NCBI GenBank assembly: GCA_036774405.1
Contig: DAIPBO010000005.1
Span: 1-64,000 of the forward strand
Origin: JAAYDS01 sp012729155
GTDB taxonomy: Bacteria; Chloroflexota; Anaerolineae; UBA1429
Reading direction: 5' to 3'
DNA: 64,000 bases
Positions within the stretch are counted from its first letter, which is position 1. Each line of letters opens with the position of its first letter. Below, one piece after another: positions 7,860 through 17,234 of the stretch. A program made the position numbers and the translations under genes. The notes below the pieces were generated by a model, which searched no databases, was not told where the DNA came from, and saw nothing but the letters and a program-made list of their open reading frames with translations.

Positions 7860-10800
7860 ATGCATCCAGCCCCCACCGCCCATAGCGGCCATAGCATCCG
7901 CAAAGCACGTTTGGCCACCGCGCTGACCTTGTTGGCCATCGTTCTGTTGGGCGCCGCGTTGCGGTTCACCGGTCTCGACTGGGATGACGGCCAGCATCTG
8001 CACCCCGATGAGCGCTTTCTCACCATGGTCGAGAATAGCCTCTCCTGGCCTGCAACGCTGTCTGACTATTGGGACACCGCGCAAAGCCCGCTCAACCCCT
8101 ACAACCGTGGCCATGGGTCGTACGTCTATGGCGTGTTGCCGGTGTTTATCACCAAGGCGGTTGGCCAGCTCACCGGCCTGACGGGCTACGGTGGCGTCTA
8201 TCTGGCGGGACGGGCTGTCTCTGGCGTGATGGACCTGCTCTGCGTTGTCCTCGTCTATGCCATCGGCGCCCGCCTGTACGATCGACGTGTGGGCCTGCTG
8301 GGGGCCGCACTGCTTTCGTTCGCCGTTCTGAATATCCAGCAGTCGCACTATTTCACCGTCGATACCACGCTGACCTTTCTCGTCACGTTGGCCTTTTATC
8401 TCGCTGTCTGTGTGGCGCAGGGCGATCGTTGGCGCGATCGCATCTTGCTTGGGCTGGTCTTTGGGCTGGCCGTGGCCTGCAAGATCAGCGTGTTGACCTT
8501 TGGGCTGGTGATTGCGCTGGCCTTTGTGCTGGCGGCCTGGCGACGAGGCGGCCTCGACAAGGCTATCGTGTGGTGGCGTAGCCGCCGACTGGGGCGTTAC
8601 CAGCTAAAGCTGGGTTTGCAGCAAGTCGCGAGTACGCAGGGTGTCTCGTGGGACTGGTTCGCACTAAAGTCACTAGAGCTCTTGCCTGCCGCGGTGATCA
8701 TCATCTTGTTGGCGGCGCTGGCCTTTCGAGTCGCTCAGCCACACGCCTTCCAGGGGCCAGGCCTGTTCGGCCTGAGCATCAACCCGCAGTGGAAGGACGA
8801 CATGTCGTATGTGCGGCGGCTCGTCTCGGGCGAGATCGACTATCCCCCGAGCCACCAGTGGGCCTCGCGGCCAGCCGTGTGGTACATGCTCAAGAATCTG
8901 GTGCTTTGGGGCGTCGGCCTACCGATGGGCTTGGCGATCTGGTTGGGATGGGCGCTCATGGCCTGGGAGTTGCTCAAGGGGCACCGTGCGCATCTGCTGC
9001 CCTGGTCCTGGATGACCTTTACCTTTGGCTACCAGAGCATCCAGTTCGTCAAAGCGATGCGCTACATCTTGCCCATCTATCCCACCATGGCGCTGGTGGC
9101 TGCCTATGGGCTGGTGCGCCTGTGGGATGCCGTCGGTACCGCCCGTCGCAGCAGGTGGCTCGCAGCGCTGGGGCGTGGCCTTGTTGTGGGTGTGGTGTTG
9201 GCCACTGCGCTTTGGGCCCTGGCCTTTACCTCGATCTACACCCGACCGGTGACGCGTATCACGGCATCTCGCTGGGTCTATGATAACATCCCCCCTGGCT
9301 CCACGATCTCGTACGAGCTCTGGGATGATCCGGTGCCGATGAACGTGGACGGACGCCTCGCCAGTGATGACTATGTGATGATCCGCATGGAGCCTTACTG
9401 GGAAGATGTGCCTGAGAAGCGCGAGGCGTTGCTGCAATGGCTCGACCAGACCGAATATATCATCCTGTCGAGCAACCGGCTGTATGGCTCCATTCCGCGG
9501 CTGCCGCAGCGCTACCCCATGACGACCCGATACTATCAGATGCTCTTTTCGGGAGAGCTGGGCTATGAGCAGATCGCCGAGTTCACCTCACGCCCAGGGC
9601 TCCTGGGCCTCGAGTTTGTCGATGATAACGCTGATGAATCCTTTACCGTCTATGATCACCCCAAGGTAACCATCTTTCGCAAGACGGCCGCGTTCGACCT
9701 GCCGGCCATTCGCGCCGAGTTTGAGCGATTTGATCTGGAACGGGTTGTACGCGTCAAGCCAATCGATGTGGAACGCGCACCCAATGGTCTGATGCTGAGC
9801 GAGCAGGCCCTCGTAGTGCACCGAGCAGGCGGCACCTGGAGCGAGCTGTACGACCGTCAGAGTGCCGCGAACCGCTGGCCTACGCTCTACTGGTTGCTGG
9901 CGCTGTACGCGGTACAGGTGGCGGTCTGGCCCCTCACGGCGTGCCTGGGCCGTTCGTTGCCCGATGCGGGTTATGGGTTGAGCAAGGCCCTGGGGCTGTT
10001 GCTGGTGGCCTATCTGAGCTGGCTGCTGCCTGCCATGGGCGTGGCGCGCTACTCCAGTGGCGGCGTGTGGGGCGCTATCGCGGCGTTGGCCGTCCTGAGC
10101 GGCTTACTCCTCTGGAGATATGGTGACGCTCTACTCAGGCTGTTACGCCGCCGCTGGCGGCTGCTGGTCTCTCAAGAGGCACTGTTCCTGCTCCTGTTCG
10201 CTGCTATGTGGTTGATTCGCCGCGCCAACCCCGATCTGTGGCACCCCGTAGTGGGCGGCGAAAAGCCGATGGACCTGGCCTATCTGAATGCCGTGCTCAA
10301 GAGCAGCACTTTCCCGCCCTATGACCCCTGGTTTGCCGGCGGCACGATGAACTACTACTACTGGGGTTGGGTCGTCATAGGGGCGCTGGTCAAGCTCACC
10401 GGCATTGTGCCCGAGGTGGCCTACAATCTGGCGCTGCCGACGCTGTATGCACTCTTGGGCGCTGGCATTGCCAGCCTGCTGACCGCAGCGGCTGGCGCGA
10501 AAGCGTGCGATGACCGTTGGCTGCCTCATGGTCTGCGCGTCGGGCTGCTGGGGGTGGCGCTGGTGGCTGTTGTTGGCAATCTCGGTGAGATACGGCTGCT
10601 GGCGCAGGGCTTGATGTCGCTGGGCGCCGCGCGCACCATGCCGGGCACGCCGGGCGTGGGTCGGCTGTTGGTGGGCTTGTGGGCCAAGATCACCACCGGC
10701 GCTCCGATGCCATTCCGTCAGGAATGGTGGTACTGGAACGCGACCCGCGTGATGGCTCAGGGCGAGATCAACGAGTTTCCGTTCTTTAGCTATCTGTACG

Positions 10801-13800
10801 GCGACTTGCACGCCCATGTGATGGCGCTGCCCTTTACCGTGCTGACCCTCGGCCTGGGGCTGATGGCCATGCGGCGCCTGCAGGCTGTATCGGCCGAGAC
10901 CGACTGGGATGCACTCGCCACGCCAGGGGCCTGGGTCCGCTGGGTGACGCTGTATCTGCCACAGCTCGCTGGCCCACTACTGGCCTTGAGTCTGTCGCTC
11001 GGTGCGTTGTGGTGCATCAACACCTGGGACTGGCCTACCTATACTGGCGTCGCTTGCGTGGCGTTGCTCTTGGGCGGATCTCACGGGCGACGGACCGGTC
11101 GGCTCAAGGCGTTGGGGGCTGCCGCGGGGTTGGCGTTCCTGGTGGTATTGTTGAGCCGGGCCTTGTACCAGCCGTACCATGCTCACTATGGCATGGCCTA
11201 TAGCAAGATCGCGCTCTGGAAGGGTGCCCGCACCTCGCTCGGGGCGCTGCTGACCATCTATGCGCTGCCGCTCTTTGTACTGGGCGCCTGGCTGGTGCGC
11301 TGCACGCGCAGCAACGCCCTGGCGGTGGTCTGGCGCTATGTTGCGTTGACAAGACGCTATGGCTCTCGCCGCACGCGGCAGCTCATGGGCGTGCTGATGC
11401 GCCATGACCTGAGCCTCGACGGTCTCTTTGGTGCGGCGATGCTGTGTCTGGCCATCATGCTGTTGGCGGCCCTGGGCGGCCAGTGGACGTTGGGGGTGGC
11501 GGCGCCATTGGGGCTGTTGGCCCTCTGTGAGCTGCTCTCAGCGCCCACCCTCGAGCGACGCCTTATTGCGCTGCTGGCCGGCAGCATGCTGTTCCTGATG
11601 TTGCTGGTCGATTGGGTGGTGCTAGGCGGCGATGTGGGCCGCATGAACACCGTGTTCAAGTTCTCGCTGCAGGCCTGGGTGTTGGGCGGCCTGGCAAGCG
11701 CGCTGGCGCTGGGGCGCCTGCTGCAGCGTGGGGCGCGGTGGCAGGGTTGGGCCAAGGCGGTCTTGGTTCTGCTGCTCTGTGCAGTCGCGCTCTATCCACC
11801 ATTGGCTACCTATGGCCGCATTCACGACCGCTGGCCAGAGTCGACCTATCGCGGCCTCGATGGCAGCGCTTTTATGACCGAGGCCACCTATCAGGATGGC
11901 GAGGTCCGCTACACGCTAGCCCATGATCTGTCCGCCGTGCATTGGCTGCAGGCCCATGTTTCGGGCTCGCCTGTCATCATCGAGGCGGTGACGCCGCTGT
12001 ATCGCTGGGGTGGGCGCGTGTCGGTGCACACAGGCCTGCCCACGGTGTTGGGGTGGGACTGGCACCAGCGGCAGCAGCGTGCTTCTGTCTCTGGCCATGT
12101 GGTCGACTGGCGGCTCGAAGACGTTGACCGCTGCTACAACAGCCTCGATGTTGAGGAGGCCTTGCGCATCATCGCACGGTATGATGTTGCGCTGATCTAT
12201 GTCGGTGAGGTAGAGCGTGCCTACTATGATGCGGCCGGCCTCGCCAAGTTCGACGCCATGGTGGGTTCGTCTCTCGAGCTGGTCTATGACCAGTGGCCCG
12301 TGCGCATCTATCAGGTGATGGGGGCCGACGTGGTGGCTGCGGCGGGACAGCACGACGCAGCCGATCAGGGCTTTGTAGCGGTGGCCCGCGCCTGGCTGGA
12401 TCGTCACATCATCTGGGGGCCGGTGCGTGCCGAAGGCGGTGCTGGTGAAGGGCTGTTGCTTGAACAACCTGTCGACACGTTACCGGTAGCCGATATCGGC
12501 TGGAATACGCTCGCCAACCGACATTGGCCCCTGGCCGTGCTGGGCTGGTACCTGTCGCTGCAGTTGCTGGGCTGGGGTGCGCTGGGGCTCGCGGCGCCGA
12601 TACTGAGCTTTATGGACGACCGTGGTCATGGGCTCAGCAAGGGGCTGGGGCTGGTGCTGGTCGCCTATGTGGTGTGGCTGTCTGCCAACCTGGGCCTGGC
12701 TACCAACACCAGCGGCATTATCTGGGGCGTCACCCTGGCCCTGGCCGGTATCGGAACGCTGGTGGCGTGGCGTCGCGGTTCGCTGCGGAGGATGCCCTGG
12801 CGCATCGTGCTGATTCAGGAGGGGGTCTTTGCCGCTGCGCTGCTGGCGCTGGTGTTGGTTCGACTGCTCAACCCCGATCTCTGGCAGCCCTGGTACGGCG
12901 GTGAAAAGCTGATGGAGAGCGCCTATCTGCAGGCGGTGGCGCGCTCCAAGACGATGCCGCCCTACGACCCCTACTTTGCGGGCGGACGGCTCAACTATTA
13001 CTATCTAGGGCTCTTTCAGGCCAATATTCCCCTCAAGCTCGTCGGCCTGAGACCCGAGATCGCCTTCAACCTGGCCGTGCCGATGCTGTTTGCGCTCACA
13101 GCCTGCCATGCGTTCTGGGCAGGCCGGCAGCTCGCCGGCGGCGCCAGCCGAGTGGGTTGGGCGGGAGGCGTGGTCGCGCTGTTGCTGGTGGTGGTCATGG
13201 GCAACCTCACGAGCGGCATACAGCTTGCTGAGCAGGTGGCACAGGTTGGCGTGGCGGCGCACGGCGAGGCGACCTCGGCGCTACGCGCCTTTGCGGTGGG
13301 GCTGCGCGAGGTGTTGGGGGGTAGGGCGACGCTGCCTGCCTTTGACTACTGGTGGCGCGCCACGCGCGTTATCCCGTTCACCATCAACGAGTTCCCGTTC
13401 TTCGGGTTTCTCTTTGCTGATCTGCATCCGCACCTCACCGCCTTGCCCCTGACTACGCTGACGGTGGCGCTGCTGGTGGCGGCAGTGCGCGCTCCCCGAC
13501 GGCTGCTGGCGCCCTTGGGGCTACTGCTGGCCCTCGTCTATGGCGCTTTGGGCCCTGCCAACACCTGGGATCTGCCGGCGTTGGGTCTGGCGGTTCTGGC
13601 AGGAGGCCTCGTGTGGGGCGCGGCCACGGGCGGCCGCCGGGCGGTGTTCAGAGGCCTTGTGTGGGCGTTGCTGGTGGTAGCTTTTGGCCTGGGACTGTAT
13701 GCACCGTTCTATCGGCACTATGAGGCTCAGGGCATCGGCCTGGGCCTGGTGGGCGCACAGCAGCGCTCGTCGCTGCTGCACTGGCTGCAATTGTGGGGCC

Positions 13801-14810
13801 TGTTCGTCGTTGCCGTGCTGGCCTTGTTGTTGGTTGTGCCGACGAAACGGACTCGCGCGCAATGGCTGGCAAGGCTGGCCGTCGCGTTGCCAACCCTAAC
13901 TGCTGGCATAGCCCTGGCCCTCCTCGGTGCCGAGACGCTGGGACTGTTGATGCCGCTGCTGGCGGGAGCCATGTGGCTGGCGCTGACCCAACGCGAGTGC
14001 GCTGAAGCGGCCTTGCGACATGCGCTCATTGCTCTGGCGTTGGCCATCCTTGCTGGGGTCGAGGTCGTCTATCTGCGCGACTTTCTGGATGGCTCCGAGT
14101 GGAGCCGCATGAACACCGTGTTCAAATTCCACCTGCAGGCCTGGGTGCTGTTGGGCATTGCCCTGGGCGGCTCCTGGCCGCGGCTCTGGCAGGGGCTCAA
14201 GGGCCTGGGCTGGGTGGGCGGCACGCTGCGTGGTGTGTTGAGCACGCTGGGTGCCGTGGCGCTCCTCTATCCACTGCTGGCCACGCCGGTACGCATTGCC
14301 GAGCGCATGCCCTATGGAGAGCCGCCGCGCTGGACGTTGGATGGCATCGCGTTTATGGAGACGGGCGCCTATGACTGGCCTGACGAGCACAATCGCATCG
14401 AGCTGCGACACGACCTGCAGGTCATCCGTTGGCTGCAGGCCCAGGCCCCTGGCAATGCGGTTGTGGCCGAGGCTCCCATCGGCTACTATCGCGAGGGGGG
14501 GCTGCGGATAGCGTCGTTTACGGGGCTGCCAACGCTGGTGGGCATGCATCAAGGCGAGCAACGCCCCTGGACGCAGGTGACGCCTCGCCAACAAGATGCC
14601 GAGGTCATCTACACGTCAGCAGAGCCACAGCGCGTGGCCGAGGTGCTCGCACGCCTGCGGGTGCGTTATGTGTACTGGGGCCAGCTCGAGCGCGCGGCCT
14701 TTCCCCACAGCAATGGGAGCGCGTTCGCTCGGCTCGAAGAGCAGGGCGTGTTGCAGCGTGTCTATGAGAACGCCGGTGGCGTCCTTTATGAACATACGTT
14801 GCAGCGCTGA
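7860..14810 (+). CDS. Giant GT39-DUF2298-DUF2298 membrane fusion protein
   Basis: A 2316-aa polytopic membrane protein made of three units. Residues 1 to about 640 are a GT39-type glycosyltransferase, with HPDER at 48-52 and the C-terminal tail motif ADESFTVYDHPK, paralogous to the whole protein at 2767-4638. Two tandem Chlor_Arch_YYY/DUF2298 units follow (about 670-1500 and 1545-2316). Each repeats GGEK, a PPYDP-FAGG segment, the YYY motif (NYYYWG at 831-836, NYYYLG at 1712-1717), an INEFPFF segment followed by DLHAH/DLHPH, RMNTVFKF and a C-terminal soluble block with TGLPT. The function of DUF2298 is not established; location beside GT39 and Agl23-type genes suggests glycan transfer or handling at the outer face of the membrane. 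Start ATG 7860 is supported by the promoter; the frame is open further upstream. Confidence 0.88.
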   Translation: MHPAPTAHSGHSIRKARLATALTLLAIVLLGAALRFTGLDWDDGQHLHPDERFLTMVENSLSWPATLSDYWDTAQSPLNPYNRGHGSYVYGVLPVFITKAVGQLTGLTGYGGVYLAGRAVSGVMDLLCVVLVYAIGARLYDRRVGLLGAALLSFAVLNIQQSHYFTVDTTLTFLVTLAFYLAVCVAQGDRWRDRILLGLVFGLAVACKISVLTFGLVIALAFVLAAWRRGGLDKAIVWWRSRRLGRYQLKLGLQQVASTQGVSWDWFALKSLELLPAAVIIILLAALAFRVAQPHAFQGPGLFGLSINPQWKDDMSYVRRLVSGEIDYPPSHQWASRPAVWYMLKNLVLWGVGLPMGLAIWLGWALMAWELLKGHRAHLLPWSWMTFTFGYQSIQFVKAMRYILPIYPTMALVAAYGLVRLWDAVGTARRSRWLAALGRGLVVGVVLATALWALAFTSIYTRPVTRITASRWVYDNIPPGSTISYELWDDPVPMNVDGRLASDDYVMIRMEPYWEDVPEKREALLQWLDQTEYIILSSNRLYGSIPRLPQRYPMTTRYYQMLFSGELGYEQIAEFTSRPGLLGLEFVDDNADESFTVYDHPKVTIFRKTAAFDLPAIRAEFERFDLERVVRVKPIDVERAPNGLMLSEQALVVHRAGGTWSELYDRQSAANRWPTLYWLLALYAVQVAVWPLTACLGRSLPDAGYGLSKALGLLLVAYLSWLLPAMGVARYSSGGVWGAIAALAVLSGLLLWRYGDALLRLLRRRWRLLVSQEALFLLLFAAMWLIRRANPDLWHPVVGGEKPMDLAYLNAVLKSSTFPPYDPWFAGGTMNYYYWGWVVIGALVKLTGIVPEVAYNLALPTLYALLGAGIASLLTAAAGAKACDDRWLPHGLRVGLLGVALVAVVGNLGEIRLLAQGLMSLGAARTMPGTPGVGRLLVGLWAKITTGAPMPFRQEWWYWNATRVMAQGEINEFPFFSYLYGDLHAHVMALPFTVLTLGLGLMAMRRLQAVSAETDWDALATPGAWVRWVTLYLPQLAGPLLALSLSLGALWCINTWDWPTYTGVACVALLLGGSHGRRTGRLKALGAAAGLAFLVVLLSRALYQPYHAHYGMAYSKIALWKGARTSLGALLTIYALPLFVLGAWLVRCTRSNALAVVWRYVALTRRYGSRRTRQLMGVLMRHDLSLDGLFGAAMLCLAIMLLAALGGQWTLGVAAPLGLLALCELLSAPTLERRLIALLAGSMLFLMLLVDWVVLGGDVGRMNTVFKFSLQAWVLGGLASALALGRLLQRGARWQGWAKAVLVLLLCAVALYPPLATYGRIHDRWPESTYRGLDGSAFMTEATYQDGEVRYTLAHDLSAVHWLQAHVSGSPVIIEAVTPLYRWGGRVSVHTGLPTVLGWDWHQRQQRASVSGHVVDWRLEDVDRCYNSLDVEEALRIIARYDVALIYVGEVERAYYDAAGLAKFDAMVGSSLELVYDQWPVRIYQVMGADVVAAAGQHDAADQGFVAVARAWLDRHIIWGPVRAEGGAGEGLLLEQPVDTLPVADIGWNTLANRHWPLAVLGWYLSLQLLGWGALGLAAPILSFMDDRGHGLSKGLGLVLVAYVVWLSANLGLATNTSGIIWGVTLALAGIGTLVAWRRGSLRRMPWRIVLIQEGVFAAALLALVLVRLLNPDLWQPWYGGEKLMESAYLQAVARSKTMPPYDPYFAGGRLNYYYLGLFQANIPLKLVGLRPEIAFNLAVPMLFALTACHAFWAGRQLAGGASRVGWAGGVVALLLVVVMGNLTSGIQLAEQVAQVGVAAHGEATSALRAFAVGLREVLGGRATLPAFDYWWRATRVIPFTINEFPFFGFLFADLHPHLTALPLTTLTVALLVAAVRAPRRLLAPLGLLLALVYGALGPANTWDLPALGLAVLAGGLVWGAATGGRRAVFRGLVWALLVVAFGLGLYAPFYRHYEAQGIGLGLVGAQQRSSLLHWLQLWGLFVVAVLALLLVVPTKRTRAQWLARLAVALPTLTAGIALALLGAETLGLLMPLLAGAMWLALTQRECAEAALRHALIALALAILAGVEVVYLRDFLDGSEWSRMNTVFKFHLQAWVLLGIALGGSWPRLWQGLKGLGWVGGTLRGVLSTLGAVALLYPLLATPVRIAERMPYGEPPRWTLDGIAFMETGAYDWPDEHNRIELRHDLQVIRWLQAQAPGNAVVAEAPIGYYREGGLRIASFTGLPTLVGMHQGEQRPWTQVTPRQQDAEVIYTSAEPQRVAEVLARLRVRYVYWGQLERAAFPHSNGSAFARLEEQGVLQRVYENAGGVLYEHTLQR

Positions 14811-14829
14811 TGCGAGGAGTTGAGGGGTT

Positions 14830-17232
14830 GTGATCGCGGCACTCATCTGGTGGCTGGTGATCGACGTGATCGCGCTGGCGGCGTTGCCGGTGACCTGCCG
14901 GCTGCTGCGCCACCTACCGACGCGCGGCGTGATGCTGAGCCGCCATGTGGGGCTGGTGCTGGCCTCCTATCTCTTCTGGCTGCTGCCCTCGCTACACGTG
15001 GCCGAGATCGGCGCGCCGCTGGCCTGGGCCGCCACCTCGACGGTGGCCGTGATATCCCTGATTGCTGGCTGGCGGCACCGTGCCGACCTGTGGCGCGAGT
15101 TACAGGCGGCGAGGACGGTGTGGCTGGTGGGTGAACTGGTGTTTGCGGCGGCCTATGTGGGCTTTGCGGTCTTTCGCGCCTACAACCCCGACATCGCGGC
15201 CACCGAAAAGCCTATGGAGATGGCCTTCATCAACGGCATTCTGCGCAGCAGGCATTTTCCCCCGCAAGACCCGTGGCTGTCGGGCTATGGCATCAGCTAC
15301 TACTATGGCGGCTATGTGGCCAGCGCGATGCTGACGCTGGCCACAGGCCTGCGTAGCGCCATCACGTTCAATCTCACCAATGTGACGCTATTCGCCCTCA
15401 CGGCACTGGGTGCTTACGGGCTTTTGGCAGACCTGGTGTTGGCCCATGCAGGCGAGCAGGGCGGCCCACGAGCCACCGCTCGCGCCATTGGCACGGGGGT
15501 GCTGGGCGCGGTGTTGGTGGCGGCCATGGGCAATCTCGAGGGCGTTTTTGAGTTGCTGCGGGCCCACGGCGGCGGCTCTGAGGCCCTCTGGCGTTGGCTC
15601 GATGTGCGCAATCTCGGCGCCACGGCACACAGCGCTCACTGGTATCCTGATGACGGCTGGTGGTGGTGGCGTGCATCGCGCATCATCCATGACCGCGACC
15701 TGGCCGGCAACGCCATGGAAGTGATCTCCGAGTTCCCCTTTTTTAGCTTTTTGTTGGGAGACAACCACCCGCACGTCTATGCATTGCCGCTGGGCTTGCT
15801 GGCCTTGGCCCTGTCGCTGAACGCGCTGCGGGCCGTGCGCGCCCATAGCACACAGCAATTAAGCGGCTCCCTCGGGCTGCCTGGCGTAACGCTGCTTGAC
15901 CTGCTAGCCTGGGCACTGCTGCTTGGGGCGCTGGGCTTCTACAACACGTGGGACCTGCCCGTGCACCTTGCCCTGTTCTGCGGAGCCGTGGCGCTGGGGC
16001 TCTGGTCGCAGCGTGCTTCTGCCTGGGATTGGTTCGTGCGCGTTTGCGGGCTGGGGCTGAGTCTGCTGGTCGGGGGTCTGTTGCTCTATTTGCCATTCTA
16101 CTGGGGGCTGCGTTCGCAGGCCGGTGGGCTGGGCGCTGTGACCGTCAAGACGCAGGTGCAGCAATATGGCCTGATGTTCGCAGCGTTGCTGTGGCCTCTG
16201 TTGGGCGCAGTGTTGGCAGATGGGGGCCAGAGGCGAAGCAGGCCAACGCCGGTCGGTTGGGCGCTCGTTCTGGCGCTGGGCGGCCTGGCAGGCGCTGCCG
16301 CGCTGGTGGGTTGGTGGACGGCGTGCCTCGGCCTGGCGCTGGCCTCCCTGGCGGCATGGCGCCTGCTCAGCCGCGAGACACTTGACGCGCCAGAGAGTGA
16401 TGCCTTTGTGTGGTTGATGATGGGCCTTGGCGTGGTGCTCACTGTAGCCGTCGAGTTTGTCTACCTGCGCGACGTCTTTGACACGCGTATGAACACCGTC
16501 TTCAAGTTCTACTATCAGGCGTGGTTGCTGTTAGGCGTGGCGGCAGCCTATGCGTGCTACCGGCTGGCCACGCTGTCTGCGGCCGGCATCTGGCGGGTGT
16601 TGCGCGGCGCCTGGCTGGGCGTGACGGGGCTGCTGCTGCTGGCAGGACTGAGCTACACCGTTGCCGCCACTGTTAGCAAGGCGAACGGCTTTGCGGGCCA
16701 ACCGACTCTGGATGGGCAGCGCTATCTCGCCGAGTATCGACCGCAGGCATACGAGGCCATGCGCTGGCTCGACACACACGCTGGGCCGGGAGCGGTGATG
16801 GTCGAGGCCAGCGGGGGCTCTTACTCTGAGGATAACTGGGTGTCGGCCCACACTGGCATTGCCACCCTGCTTGGGTGGGGTGGGCATGAGCTGCAGTGGC
16901 GTGGCGACTATGCTCAGGTTGCCCAGCGAGAGCCCGTGGTGGCGTCGTTCTACCAGAGTGCCGACCCTCTAGAGCTGCGTGCCCTGGCCGCCGAGTGGCG
17001 CGTTGACTATGTGTGGCTGGGCCCCACCGAGCGCACTCGCTACAACGTCACCCCGTTGGCTGAGCGAGCTCTGGATCAGGCCTTTGAGCGGCTCTATGAG
17101 AACGACACCGTTGTTATCTATGGCACCACGCGAGGGCGCTTTGGCCCGCAGGCCTCGGGGCGAGTCTCGACGAGCCGTGCTATAATGGGGACACGCTCGC
17201 CGGCAACTATAACACAAAAGACACCATTATAA
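14830..17232 (+). CDS. DUF2298 (Chlor_Arch_YYY) membrane protein, single-domain form
   Basis: An 800-aa membrane protein consisting of one DUF2298 unit, the third copy in a row after the two in the preceding fusion. The same landmarks recur: TEKPMEMAF, the SYYYGG motif (about 156-161), EFPFFSF, DNHPH in place of DLH(A/P)H, RMNTVFKFYYQ, and a soluble C-terminal block with HTGIATLLGW. The start is GTG 14830 with GAGGAG about 10 nt upstream and only 19 nt after the previous stop, so co-transcription is likely. The last 30 or so codons run into an AT-rich patch holding TATAAT sequences and an inverted repeat, so this tail may be poorly conserved. Molecular function is unknown. Confidence 0.87.
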   Translation: MIAALIWWLVIDVIALAALPVTCRLLRHLPTRGVMLSRHVGLVLASYLFWLLPSLHVAEIGAPLAWAATSTVAVISLIAGWRHRADLWRELQAARTVWLVGELVFAAAYVGFAVFRAYNPDIAATEKPMEMAFINGILRSRHFPPQDPWLSGYGISYYYGGYVASAMLTLATGLRSAITFNLTNVTLFALTALGAYGLLADLVLAHAGEQGGPRATARAIGTGVLGAVLVAAMGNLEGVFELLRAHGGGSEALWRWLDVRNLGATAHSAHWYPDDGWWWWRASRIIHDRDLAGNAMEVISEFPFFSFLLGDNHPHVYALPLGLLALALSLNALRAVRAHSTQQLSGSLGLPGVTLLDLLAWALLLGALGFYNTWDLPVHLALFCGAVALGLWSQRASAWDWFVRVCGLGLSLLVGGLLLYLPFYWGLRSQAGGLGAVTVKTQVQQYGLMFAALLWPLLGAVLADGGQRRSRPTPVGWALVLALGGLAGAAALVGWWTACLGLALASLAAWRLLSRETLDAPESDAFVWLMMGLGVVLTVAVEFVYLRDVFDTRMNTVFKFYYQAWLLLGVAAAYACYRLATLSAAGIWRVLRGAWLGVTGLLLLAGLSYTVAATVSKANGFAGQPTLDGQRYLAEYRPQAYEAMRWLDTHAGPGAVMVEASGGSYSEDNWVSAHTGIATLLGWGGHELQWRGDYAQVAQREPVVASFYQSADPLELRALAAEWRVDYVWLGPTERTRYNVTPLAERALDQAFERLYENDTVVIYGTTRGRFGPQASGRVSTSRAIMGTRSPATITQKTPL
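17181..17231 (+). repeat. Inverted repeat TATAATGG/CCATTATA at a gene junction
   Basis: Perfect 8-bp arms at 17181-17188 and 17224-17231 enclose a 35-nt AT-rich interval with a further TATAAC (17208-17213). It overlaps the end of the DUF2298 gene and ends just before the start of the next gene. The left arm contains a perfect -10 hexamer but no good -35 was found. Confidence 0.4.
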
Positions 17233-17234
17233 CG

